Below, piece after piece: positions 23,568 to 31,169 of a stretch of 37,421 nt of DNA. Made by a program: the position numbers and the translations under genes. Every line of letters begins with the position of its first letter. Position 1 is the first letter of the stretch. The stretch is from SZUA-217 sp964194555 (GTDB lineage: Bacteria; Actinomycetota; Acidimicrobiia; Spongiisociales; ZC4RG35), in the NCBI GenBank assembly GCA_964194555.1, contig CAXMMT010000033.1:1-37421 (forward strand), given 5' to 3'. Under the pieces are notes generated by a model, which was not told where the DNA came from, did not search any database, and saw only the letters and a program-made list of their open reading frames with translations.

Positions 23568-25679
23568 TCAGATCAACTCGGCGATCATTGCCGCGGCGCG
23601 AGCGGCGCCATCGGTCTCCACATCCATATAGTCGACCTCCCGACCGATTTCTTGTGAGATAACGGCGGCGAGGCTGTCAGGCTGGACGTCTTCATAGTCC
23701 ATGTGCCTCCCGGCCCGGTATCGATCAAGTCGAGCACGCACATGGAAGTTCTGCTCGAAGTGGTTCTTCAGAGGCACATATATGAACGGAACCTTCGAAG
23801 CGGTCAATTCCATTGTGGTGGTCAGGCCACCCTGGACGATGGCCACGTCGGCAGCGGCGAAGTGGCGATAGAGCCGGTCGACATACGCCCGGTACTCCAC
23901 ACCCTCGGTCTGCGGCAGCGATTCGGGGTCGATCCGGGGTCCGGTGACCACAATCATTCGCAGATCTGAGACGACTTCCTTTGCCGTCGGATATGCCTCA
24001 ACCACCCTGCGTATCAGATGCCCGCCAACTCCCGAGCCTCCGACCGAGACGATGCAAACCCTCTCGTCCGGGTGATAACCGAACTCCGCTCTCAACTCGT
24101 CCCGGCCTCCGAGAGCAGCCGGGTCGAAACCGGTGACATACCCTGCGAAGTCGTAGTTGTCTTCGGTCCACTCCCTGATCAGCGGCAGATCGGGCCCGAA
24201 GTTCCCGTCGATGATGTCGTCGGGGGTTCCAACAAAGATCGCTTTGTCCCTGATCCGCTGGTATCTGGCGATCTGGGAGATCATCTCGGCGTTGTAGTCG
24301 GCAGCCACGAACGCTTCGCGCTCGCCACCCGACTGCATGGGGACCCAACCGACGAAGTCAGTCATCCAGGCATAGGACGTCCTCTTCAGGTTGGGGTTCT
24401 CGTGGAGGTGGTAGTCGAGCTCCCACGACTCGTCGCCAATCACCAGGTCGTACTGGCCTTCTGCGATCACCTCGTCGATGATCATGAAATTGGAGAGAAG
24501 GATCTCGTCCATGTTGCGGATCGCCTGGAAGGCATTCAGGTCGTGCTCACCAGACTCGTCCTCGATATGAGCAGACTCGTTGGCGAGTAGCCGTGATGCC
24601 GGATGAATCGTCTCGTCACTTGCGTCGAGAACCCGGGTCACCGGGTCCTGGGCCAGCCAGTCGATCTGAGCGTCCGGATGGATCTGGCGTAGCTCATTGG
24701 CAATTGCGACGTCGCGGCGGGCGTGACCGAGACCGATCGGTGAGGAAATGTAGAGAGCTTTCTTCGGTCGCCCGTTCCCAATATGCCATTGAGGCAACGG
24801 GCTGTGGGTTCCGTACACCCTGTCGACGAAGTCCTTGATCAGGTGATTGACCTCTACCGGATGCCGGCCGATCGGGATGTGACCTGCACCCTCGAGAACA
24901 ACCAAATCGCCGCCGAGTTCCTTGGCGAGGGCTTCGCCATTCTCGACCTCGAACAACAGATCGCCGCTCCCCTGAATGGTCAACGATGGACAGGTGATAG
25001 CCCGGATGCGCTCGACGAGCCACTCCATCTCATATGACGGCGCGGGCGTCGATGTCAGCGCGATCACCTCGCCGGTCGTCTCCATAGCCCAGCCAACCAG
25101 GTCATCGTAGACCTTGGTGGAATGCGGTTCGCTTGCGCACTGATCGAAAAAGAACTCGACAAAATCCGCCCAATCGTCCCGCCAGTGGTTGATGTTGTAC
25201 TTCTCCCAACCTTTCGGGTCAGAAACGTCGTCCACGAGATGCTCCCACCCGTAGGCCAGTTCAGCAGTCGGCGCGGAGGCCAGGTGGGCGGGAGCGATCG
25301 GGATGATCCCGTCAATTCTCTCCGGATGCACAGCGGCGAGAACAACCACGAAACCCCCACCCCCCGACAACCCAGCAGCGACACATCTGTCCGTATCGGT
25401 CTCGTCGAGCACGGCGATGGCGTCAGCCACCCTCTCGCTCATCATGTACCGCTCGGGAACCAGGGACCGATCGGACTTCCCGTTGCCGACGGCGTCATAG
25501 GTGACGACCCGGAAGTGGCGTGACAGATAGGGGATCTGCATCTTCCAGCTACGAGAGTGAGTCGTCTGCCAGGTTGGGGCAAGCAGGATCGTCGGACCCT
25601 CATTCTCGTACACCTCGTAGTAGATGCGGGCGCCGTTGCGCTCGACGTGGCCGTCCCGATCGGGGTATCTAGCCCTCAT
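23568..25679 (-). CDS. alpha/beta hydrolase fused to GT-B glycosyltransferase
   Basis: A 703-residue two-enzyme polypeptide. Residues 1 to about 290 are an alpha/beta hydrolase with an intact triad: Ser105 in GLSGGGG, Asp240 in GSGDLL and His267 in GAGHIPIG. Residues from about 305 form a GT-B glycosyltransferase of the MurG/UGT type: SSPIGLGHARRD (acceptor domain), VSVGGSGVGGH, and the donor-site run QGGLTTTMELTASKVPFIYV with the following KNHFEQNF. No signal peptide or membrane helix, so cytoplasmic. The ATG overlaps the tetR stop by 11 bp and has GGAGGGGGAG just upstream. Operon order is tetR, fusion, NTF2-like. It may cleave or transfer an acyl group and glycosylate the same molecule. The substrate is unknown. 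Confidence 0.88.
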   Translation of the reverse strand: MRARYPDRDGHVERNGARIYYEVYENEGPTILLAPTWQTTHSRSWKMQIPYLSRHFRVVTYDAVGNGKSDRSLVPERYMMSERVADAIAVLDETDTDRCVAAGLSGGGGFVVVLAAVHPERIDGIIPIAPAHLASAPTAELAYGWEHLVDDVSDPKGWEKYNINHWRDDWADFVEFFFDQCASEPHSTKVYDDLVGWAMETTGEVIALTSTPAPSYEMEWLVERIRAITCPSLTIQGSGDLLFEVENGEALAKELGGDLVVLEGAGHIPIGRHPVEVNHLIKDFVDRVYGTHSPLPQWHIGNGRPKKALYISSPIGLGHARRDVAIANELRQIHPDAQIDWLAQDPVTRVLDASDETIHPASRLLANESAHIEDESGEHDLNAFQAIRNMDEILLSNFMIIDEVIAEGQYDLVIGDESWELDYHLHENPNLKRTSYAWMTDFVGWVPMQSGGEREAFVAADYNAEMISQIARYQRIRDKAIFVGTPDDIIDGNFGPDLPLIREWTEDNYDFAGYVTGFDPAALGGRDELRAEFGYHPDERVCIVSVGGSGVGGHLIRRVVEAYPTAKEVVSDLRMIVVTGPRIDPESLPQTEGVEYRAYVDRLYRHFAAADVAIVQGGLTTTMELTASKVPFIYVPLKNHFEQNFHVRARLDRYRAGRHMDYEDVQPDSLAAVISQEIGREVDYMDVETDGAARAAAMIAELI

Positions 25680-26268
25680 CCGTCTCCCCCTCCTCGGCGA
25701 TCCTGATCAGATCGCCAAATCGTCTCAGAGCTGTCCGGTAAGGGACGCTCTCGCCCTCCATCCCAATGAGGATCAACGTCTCGGCACCGACGAACGCGGC
25801 CGAGACGAGAGCGACGACCTCCTCAACCGAGAACACCCCAAGATCCAGCCCCTTCTCGTAGGCTTCCCGGGCGAGACCCGTGAGCAGCACGATCCAGGAA
25901 CCGTAGATCTCCCTCATCTCCTTGCCCAGAACCTGGGACGACCACCCGACAGCTGTCATCTCCTGAAGAACCCTGACGTATCCCGAGGCCAGGTCGTCAT
26001 CGAAGTAGTCGCAGGCGAGATCCCACTTCCGCCAGACCGGCAACTCACGACCGAACATCTCAGCCTGTCTCCCCACCAATCTCTCGTTCTCCTGACGCAG
26101 CAGATTCAGTATCAGGTCTTCTTTGGAGCCGAAGTGATAGTGGATCTGGGAGAGGGGGACACCGGCGTGCTCGGCGACCTTGCGTGTCGTCAAAGCAGCG
26201 AACCCGTCTGTGAGCAGGCGACCACGCGCCGCCTCGAGGATCTTGGTTGCTGTGTTCTCTGCCGTCAT
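25669..26268 (-). CDS. TetR family transcriptional regulator
   Basis: A 199-residue repressor-type regulator. The N-terminal helix-turn-helix is clear (ATKILEAARGRLLTDGFAAL, TTRKVAEHAGVPLSQIHYHF, GSKEDLILNLL); the C-terminal ligand domain is unassigned. ATG at 26268 has GCAGGAGAG just upstream. It is the first gene of the operon with the hydrolase-glycosyltransferase and NTF2-like genes and overlaps the next by 11 bp, so it probably controls its own operon. No clear operator is seen in the 41-bp gap upstream. Confidence 0.9.
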   Translation of the reverse strand: MTAENTATKILEAARGRLLTDGFAALTTRKVAEHAGVPLSQIHYHFGSKEDLILNLLRQENERLVGRQAEMFGRELPVWRKWDLACDYFDDDLASGYVRVLQEMTAVGWSSQVLGKEMREIYGSWIVLLTGLAREAYEKGLDLGVFSVEEVVALVSAAFVGAETLILIGMEGESVPYRTALRRFGDLIRIAEEGETDEG

Positions 26269-26309
26269 CTCTCTCCTGCGACACCACTAGCCGATGCCGG
26301 CGGCTCTCA

Positions 26310-27068
26310 TCAGACCACGCTGACCACGAGGATTATGCCCCACAGCATGAGGAGCCCACCCAGGATGGGGGTCACGATTTCCACTCGAGGGGTGATCTTC
26401 TCAACTATCACCAGCACTGCCAGGACGCCAACCCAAGCCAGATTCATGACCCCAAGGACAAAGAGCAGCGCCATGAGCGCCCAGCAGCAGGTCACGCAGT
26501 AGGCACCATGTCGCATCCCCATGACGAGTGCCCCTTTGCGCCCATCGCGCCATTCGGTCATCAGAAAGCCCGTCGGCGTCCGACATGAGCTGAGACACGC
26601 CCTCTTGAGCGATGTGAGCTGAAATGCTCCGGCAGCCAAGAGCAGGGCTCCGCCGACGGCGGGACTGGCAAAAACGCCCATTGGGGTGATCAGCGCCGCG
26701 TTGTGAAGACCCCACTGCAATGTCGCTGCCACCAGGGCAAACGCGGTCCATATCGCCAGATAGCCACCGGTGAATACCGGTGTCGATCCCGAGACAGACT
26801 CGCCTCGAGCGAACTGGTGATAGGCCGTGATCATCGGGAAAGCCGACGGCAACATCATCCCGACCATCATCACCACCCACATCGTGGTCATGAACAGCCA
26901 GTCTCTCGCGCTCCACTGAGCGGACATCGGCATCGCCAACCGCGAGCCCATATCCCCCGTTGCGCTGGCAAGGGAGAAGAGGTAGAGCCAGGCGACGACG
27001 ACCACTCCACTCAGGGCCAGCGCGAGGATCGCCCGATCCGAATAGCGAGGCCTATCTGCCGTTAGCAC
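26310..27068 (-). CDS. DUF2182 integral membrane protein
   Basis: A 252-residue protein with about six or seven membrane helices and the marks of DUF2182, annotated elsewhere as a predicted metal-binding membrane protein. MMVGMMLPSAFPMI (Met-rich helix), CLSSCRTPTGFLMTEW and MRHGAYCVTCCWALM are its core motifs, with paired cysteines and methionines suited to a soft metal such as copper (inference). GTG at 27068 begins 7 bp after the DUF1326 stop; the pair is a common gene neighbourhood. It is presumably expressed from the promoter at 27804-27832. Confidence 0.88.
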   Translation of the reverse strand: MLTADRPRYSDRAILALALSGVVVVAWLYLFSLASATGDMGSRLAMPMSAQWSARDWLFMTTMWVVMMVGMMLPSAFPMITAYHQFARGESVSGSTPVFTGGYLAIWTAFALVAATLQWGLHNAALITPMGVFASPAVGGALLLAAGAFQLTSLKRACLSSCRTPTGFLMTEWRDGRKGALVMGMRHGAYCVTCCWALMALLFVLGVMNLAWVGVLAVLVIVEKITPRVEIVTPILGGLLMLWGIILVVSVV

Positions 27069-27075
27069 TTCTTGA

Positions 27076-27672
27076 TCAACCCGAGTATTGGAAGGGCGAG
27101 GAGAAGGAGTTCTTCCCCGTCAGTTCCCAAGTCATGCCGTGGTCGTTGTAGGTCAGATATTCGGACCTTCCGACAACACCGGGATTGCCGGGAGCGATCG
27201 CGAGCGGTTGACCCACGATCTCCACTCGCCCACCGTTCTGGCCTTCGATGGCAGACACCTTCATTGACGCAATCTCACCGATCTTGAGTGACACATCTGA
27301 GCCATCAACTTCGAATGAGATCGGGGCAGGGCCGGCCCCAACGACTGCGCCGATGTGCTCTCCCAGCGCTGCGGGGACTCCACCGAGCTGGCCTCCGAAG
27401 ATTTTCCCGAGGGCGTCAATCTGTTGGTCGTTGGCACGGTCATCGAGGTAAAGGGCCACGTTCCACTTGTTCTCCATCATGTGACCGTCGACTTGAACAG
27501 CCAACGAGACATTGAGACCGTCGAGAGTGATCCCATCGAGGTGACCCTCATCGATATGCCAGCCAACGAGCAGCGTGCATTCGTCCTCGGTAGGCGGGCT
27601 CAGGAATACACAAGGACAGGCCGTCTCGCAGTTGCACGACTCGACATAGGTTCCGCTCATTTTCCAGGACAT
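27076..27672 (-). CDS. DUF1326 family cysteine-rich protein
   Basis: A 198-residue soluble protein. The N-terminus GTYVESCNCETACPCVF places C13, C15, C19 and C21 together, with C32 following, a likely metal or redox site, as in DUF1326. The rest is beta-rich with no membrane segment. The ATG at 27672 has a strong AGAGGAGGAG 4 nt upstream, which excludes a longer start. It pairs with DUF2182 downstream; co-occurrence of these families suggests they work together, perhaps handling a metal at the membrane. Mechanism is unestablished to my knowledge. Confidence 0.85.
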   Translation of the reverse strand: MSWKMSGTYVESCNCETACPCVFLSPPTEDECTLLVGWHIDEGHLDGITLDGLNVSLAVQVDGHMMENKWNVALYLDDRANDQQIDALGKIFGGQLGGVPAALGEHIGAVVGAGPAPISFEVDGSDVSLKIGEIASMKVSAIEGQNGGRVEIVGQPLAIAPGNPGVVGRSEYLTYNDHGMTWELTGKNSFSSPFQYSG

Positions 27673-27751
27673 TGTCTCCTCCTCTTGGTTGGGATGGCTA
27701 TCGAAGCGGTCTCCTCTCCCCGGTCCCCGACCACTTCGATCGTCATCTCCC

Positions 27752-27772
27752 GGTGTCCGAATATCGGACACC
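27752..27772. promoter_or_regulatory. operator-like inverted repeat in the DUF1326 leader
   Basis: A perfect 9-bp inverted repeat GGTGTCCGA-ATA-TCGGACACC (21 bp overall). It lies about 25-45 nt downstream of the predicted transcription start. It could bind a dimeric repressor (ArsR/TetR/MarR-sized site) or fold as an RNA hairpin. Confidence 0.55.
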
Positions 27773-27781
27773 CCTGCTCGG

Positions 27782-27793
27782 TCGGTCGACCGA
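27782..27793. promoter_or_regulatory. 12-bp perfect palindrome near the DUF1326 transcription start
   Basis: TCGGTCGACCGA, a few bases past the predicted +1 of the DUF1326-DUF2182 promoter. A repressor bound here would block initiation. Confidence 0.4.
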
Positions 27794-27803
27794 TTTAAGC
27801 AAG

Positions 27804-27832
27804 AAACTAAGGGTTGGAGCTTGCGATGTCAA
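27804..27832 (-). promoter_or_regulatory. promoter of the DUF1326-DUF2182 operon
   Basis: Minus strand consensus -35 TTGACA (27832-27827), 17-nt spacer, -10 TAGTTT (27809-27804). It begins 8 bp after the MFS gene stop. The predicted leader is about 125 nt and contains two palindromes. Confidence 0.6.
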
Positions 27833-27839
27833 CCCCCGA

Positions 27840-29060
27840 TCACGCGGACGGTGCTGCGGTCCTGGCCGTCTCAATCGATTTGTTGGAGGTAATGGTCCAG
27901 GTGACGACCAGCATCACCGCATAGGCGACCGCACCCACGAAGAACGGAGCCCGCAGGCCATAGGCGGTTCCCAATATGCCGCCAAGCAAGGCGCCGAGCG
28001 GCTGGGTGCCCCAGGCGAGGAGACGAGCTGACCCGGAAACCCTCCCCCGCAGCTCATCAGGCGTCAGCGACTGACGCAAAGAAACACTGACCACGTTCCA
28101 ACCGGTGATCAGAAATCCATACAAGACCAACACGACTGCCGCTACCCATACGTCGGAGAGCCCTCCAAACACCCAGGTGAGGACCGCCGATCCCCCAACC
28201 ACCACCCGCAGCGTGTTGCCGGGCCCGATCCTCTTGACGATCCGTGGAGAGACGAGGGCCCCCACCAACCCACCGACACCGATGACCGAGATCAGGAGCC
28301 CGTATCCAACGTCCGAAACACCAAGGATGTCTTGGGCGAACAGCACGAAAATGGCAAAGACCGCGAACGAGAAGAGGTTGATGACACCGGCCATCATCAC
28401 CAGAGTTCGGATGACCCTCTGGCCCCAGAGCCACCTCAGGCCTTCCTTGATGTCTTCCCCGACCGACGCCTCCGTCACTCGCTCCGACCGATAGACACCC
28501 GGGATGAGAGCGACAAAGAGCGCCGCAATCGCGAAAGAGGCGGAGTCGAAAACGAAAGGCAGCGAAACCGTGACCGCGAACAAGAGGGCGCCGACCGGGG
28601 GACCGGCCAATGCCCCGCCGACGAACTCGAGGGCCTGGAGCCGGCCATTCGCCGCCGGTAGCTGATCCTCGCTGACCAGGCTGGGTGTGAAAGCCTCGGC
28701 AGATGTGTCAAAGAAGGTCTCGGCAATGCCCAGTCCGAAGGCCACCACGTAGATGACGACAAGGCTGACATCACCGGCCCAGAGCCCGAGTGCGAGCAAT
28801 CCGACTCCAACCGAACGGAGAATGTCGGTGACCACCATGACCCGCTTGCGATCCATCCGATCTACCAAGGCCCCGGAAATCAATGCGAAGAGCAACCAGG
28901 GCAGACGCCCGACAAGAGTCGCACCGGCCACGAGCAGTGGATCGCGGGTGATGGCAGCCACCAGCAACGGGAATGCCGCCCCCATGACGCCATCTCCTAT
29001 GTTGGAGATGCCCGAGGCAATCGTCAGTTTGTCGAAACGGGACCCGAGTTTGGTCGCCAA
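27840..29060 (-). CDS. MFS transporter (EntS/MFS_3-like exporter)
   Basis: A 406-residue major-facilitator protein with about 12 helices. The loop between helices 2 and 3 reads GALVDRMDRKRVMVVTDILR (MFS signature). Helix-rich segments such as GLGIAETFFDTSAEAFTPSLV and LRQSLTPDELRGRVSGSARL resemble the EntS/MFS_3 group, exporters of siderophores, macrolides or small drugs. The apparent start is TTG at 29060, directly after the upstream stop, with a weak ribosome site. Cotranscribed with the metallo-beta-lactamase-fold gene. Substrate unknown. Confidence 0.88.
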   Translation of the reverse strand: MATKLGSRFDKLTIASGISNIGDGVMGAAFPLLVAAITRDPLLVAGATLVGRLPWLLFALISGALVDRMDRKRVMVVTDILRSVGVGLLALGLWAGDVSLVVIYVVAFGLGIAETFFDTSAEAFTPSLVSEDQLPAANGRLQALEFVGGALAGPPVGALLFAVTVSLPFVFDSASFAIAALFVALIPGVYRSERVTEASVGEDIKEGLRWLWGQRVIRTLVMMAGVINLFSFAVFAIFVLFAQDILGVSDVGYGLLISVIGVGGLVGALVSPRIVKRIGPGNTLRVVVGGSAVLTWVFGGLSDVWVAAVVLVLYGFLITGWNVVSVSLRQSLTPDELRGRVSGSARLLAWGTQPLGALLGGILGTAYGLRAPFFVGAVAYAVMLVVTWTITSNKSIETARTAAPSA

Positions 29061-29891
29061 CTAGCCGGCCTTGGCAGGCGATCCCGGCTGGTACACCCTC
29101 AACCCGTCATCTGTGACGATCTTGCCGACACCCGGCATCGGATAGTGCCCGGCAACAAAGGTCATGTCGGATTCACGCAATTCCTCGAAAACCCGGTCGC
29201 GTGTCTTGGCGGCTAACTCATGGTCGTTGTCGACCGGGAGGCTCCAGTGCGGGTGCTCCACTTGGAACGGGTGGTTGCTGACATCTCCTCCGATCAGGGT
29301 TCTCGTACCGTTTGAGATGATGCTGACAGTCAGATGGCCGGGCGTGTGTCCGAATGACTCGACCGCGGTGACTCCCGGAAGGACCTCGGTGTCCTTCTCT
29401 ATGAAGTCCACCCGATCCTGATCCAATAGTGGCCGCATGATCTTCTGTGCCGCCTTGGCGAATTCATCTTCGCCCGATTGCCAGAAAGCCCACTCCCTGG
29501 CGTGAAACACATGGCGGGCGTGGGAAAACACCACATCGCCATCGCGTTGGCTGCCACCAATGTGGTCGTAGTGCATATGCGAGTAGAGAACGGTCTCGAC
29601 CGAGTCACGGGCAATACCCAAGGAGTCAACCGCAGATGGCATCAGACCTGCTGTCATCCCTGGAGGCCCCCCGGGTGTGTCGCCGATGCCCGCGTCGATC
29701 ATGATCGTGCGATCGCCGTCGGTGATCAGATAACAACCGAAGTTCATCCGGACCTGGCCCTCGTCGTTTCGAGGGTGGAAACGCCAGTCCCGCTCCGCTG
29801 CCTCGTCGTGATAGCCGTCGGGGTCGCGCCAGTAGAAGCCGTCCTCAATGACAAAAAGTGTGTAAGCGCCGCAGTCGAGTTTCCAGGTCAT
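29061..29891 (-). CDS. metallo-beta-lactamase-fold hydrolase
   Basis: A 276-residue MBL-fold enzyme. The dinuclear metal motif SHMHYDHIGG gives H105, H107, D109 and H110; FGHTPGHLTVSI supplies the next His and IGGDVSNHPF the bridging Asp; AGHYPMPG holds the last His. The extended N-terminus and overall layout resemble N-acyl homoserine lactonases and other lactonases, but the natural substrate cannot be read. It lies directly upstream of the MFS exporter (no gap), which hints at a resistance or catabolic pair. Confidence 0.88.
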   Translation of the reverse strand: MTWKLDCGAYTLFVIEDGFYWRDPDGYHDEAAERDWRFHPRNDEGQVRMNFGCYLITDGDRTIMIDAGIGDTPGGPPGMTAGLMPSAVDSLGIARDSVETVLYSHMHYDHIGGSQRDGDVVFSHARHVFHAREWAFWQSGEDEFAKAAQKIMRPLLDQDRVDFIEKDTEVLPGVTAVESFGHTPGHLTVSIISNGTRTLIGGDVSNHPFQVEHPHWSLPVDNDHELAAKTRDRVFEELRESDMTFVAGHYPMPGVGKIVTDDGLRVYQPGSPAKAG

Positions 29892-29925
29892 GGTTCGATG
29901 TTGGCAGACCAGAAGCGATCACGTC

Positions 29926-30435
29926 TCAAGAAGGATCGTCCCACTCGGATCCGAAGTAGGGCCTTGGATGGTGGAGCGAGGTCAGAGTCCCCTGCGCCGT
30001 GAGGAGCTCCGCCCATGTCTCGATCATGAGGTCGATGACAGCCACCGAGGCTGTCTTCATGTCGGCGCGCGCCCCGGTGAGCCTCTGGACCAACATCGAC
30101 CAGGTCGGCTGGTGACCCACCAGCATCAAGCGTTCGACGTTGGGTGCTTCGGAGGCCGATTCGAGAACGGTGACGGGCCCGGTGCCGTAGAAGCCGGGCT
30201 CGAGGTCGATCGAGCAGCCCCACGCACCGGATTCAGCACCAAGTTGAGCAGTGGTTACGGCCCGGATGGCGGTCGAACTGATTACCAAGTCGGGCACGAG
30301 ATCGACTCCGGAAACGAAACGTCCCATCAAACGGGCACTGCGTCTACCACGCTCATTCAGCGGTCGGTCATGATCAGCGTCGTAGCTGGCATCCCAGTCG
30401 GATTTCGCATGACGCATCAGCAGAAGCGTCGGCAC
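29926..30435 (-). CDS. SixA-like histidine phosphatase
   Basis: A 169-residue branch-1 histidine phosphatase. LLLMRHAKSDWD holds the catalytic R8-H9; RPLNERGRRSA, ISSTAIRAVTTAQ and LVGHQPTWSM follow in the normal order, with the last carrying the second His. Relatives dephosphorylate phosphohistidine in signalling proteins or small substrates. GTG start at 30435, 5 bp after the redoxin stop; it is second in that operon. A related domain is fused to Nudix in mutT1 at 16643. Confidence 0.9.
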   Translation of the reverse strand: MPTLLLMRHAKSDWDASYDADHDRPLNERGRRSARLMGRFVSGVDLVPDLVISSTAIRAVTTAQLGAESGAWGCSIDLEPGFYGTGPVTVLESASEAPNVERLMLVGHQPTWSMLVQRLTGARADMKTASVAVIDLMIETWAELLTAQGTLTSLHHPRPYFGSEWDDPS

Positions 30436-30440
30436 TGCCG

Positions 30441-31094
30441 CTACTGGGCCAGTCGGGATGCGGTCATGAACAGTCTCGGGTCGGGGAAGTCCTCGCAGTA
30501 GTTGTAGAAGTAGGCGACTTTGACGACTCCGCTCGAGTCCACGACAAACTCGGCCGACTGCATCCAGGGATCATCGACCAGATGACGACCTTCCGCACGG
30601 CGATCGGCCTGGAAGGACATACCTATGTCCTCACTCAGGGTGCAGAACTCGTCGGGCGCGTCGTACAGCACTTGCTCTTCTGACCAGTGGGAGAGGCCAA
30701 AGGCCTTGTGAGTCGTGTATTCGGGATCGGCCAGGATCGGAGCAAGGAGGCCATACTTCTTCTTGTAGGCGACGCCCCTCTCGATGTCACCAGGCACTAC
30801 CGCCACCACGTTGAGACCGGAGGCAAGGTAGCCCTCGTATTCATCCTTGAGACGCTCGATCCGAGCGACTCCACACCCACACCCCAGGTGCCGCCAGAGC
30901 ATCACCAACGCCGGGGTGTTCGCCCACTGCTCACTCAACTGGGTCCGAGATCCGTCCTCAGAGATGAGATCCAGGTCGGGTGCCTTCTCACCACGCCTGA
31001 CCGGCTCTCCCTCGTGGGTCGGACCCGCCGTCCAATGGTCCATCCATCGTCGCTCAGCGGACATGGTCAGGGCCATGATGTCTCTGTCGGTCAT
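30441..31094 (-). CDS. AhpC/TSA-type redoxin
   Basis: A 217-residue thioredoxin-fold protein. RRGEKAPDLDLISEDG opens the peroxiredoxin-like fold. The active-site region reads LVMLWRHLGCGCGVARIERL, with a C-x-C pair instead of the classic Prx Thr-x3-Cys or thioredoxin CxxC. GLLAPILADPEY and AEFVVDSSGVVKVAYFY complete the fold. A role in peroxide or disulfide chemistry is likely but unproven. ATG at 31094 has GAGAGGAG 7 nt upstream. Divergent from the YyaL-type gene, itself thioredoxin-like. Confidence 0.82.
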   Translation of the reverse strand: MTDRDIMALTMSAERRWMDHWTAGPTHEGEPVRRGEKAPDLDLISEDGSRTQLSEQWANTPALVMLWRHLGCGCGVARIERLKDEYEGYLASGLNVVAVVPGDIERGVAYKKKYGLLAPILADPEYTTHKAFGLSHWSEEQVLYDAPDEFCTLSEDIGMSFQADRRAEGRHLVDDPWMQSAEFVVDSSGVVKVAYFYNYCEDFPDPRLFMTASRLAQ

Positions 31095-31169
31095 AAGTCT
31101 CCTCTCGAATCGTGGAACATAGACTGCCAACTCACAACTTGGGTGAGACCGAAGCTACCTTCATAGTCG

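Noticed and set aside
26279..26290. ACCACTAG, resembling a repeat end
   Set aside because: No inverted partner or internal block is found within several hundred bases.
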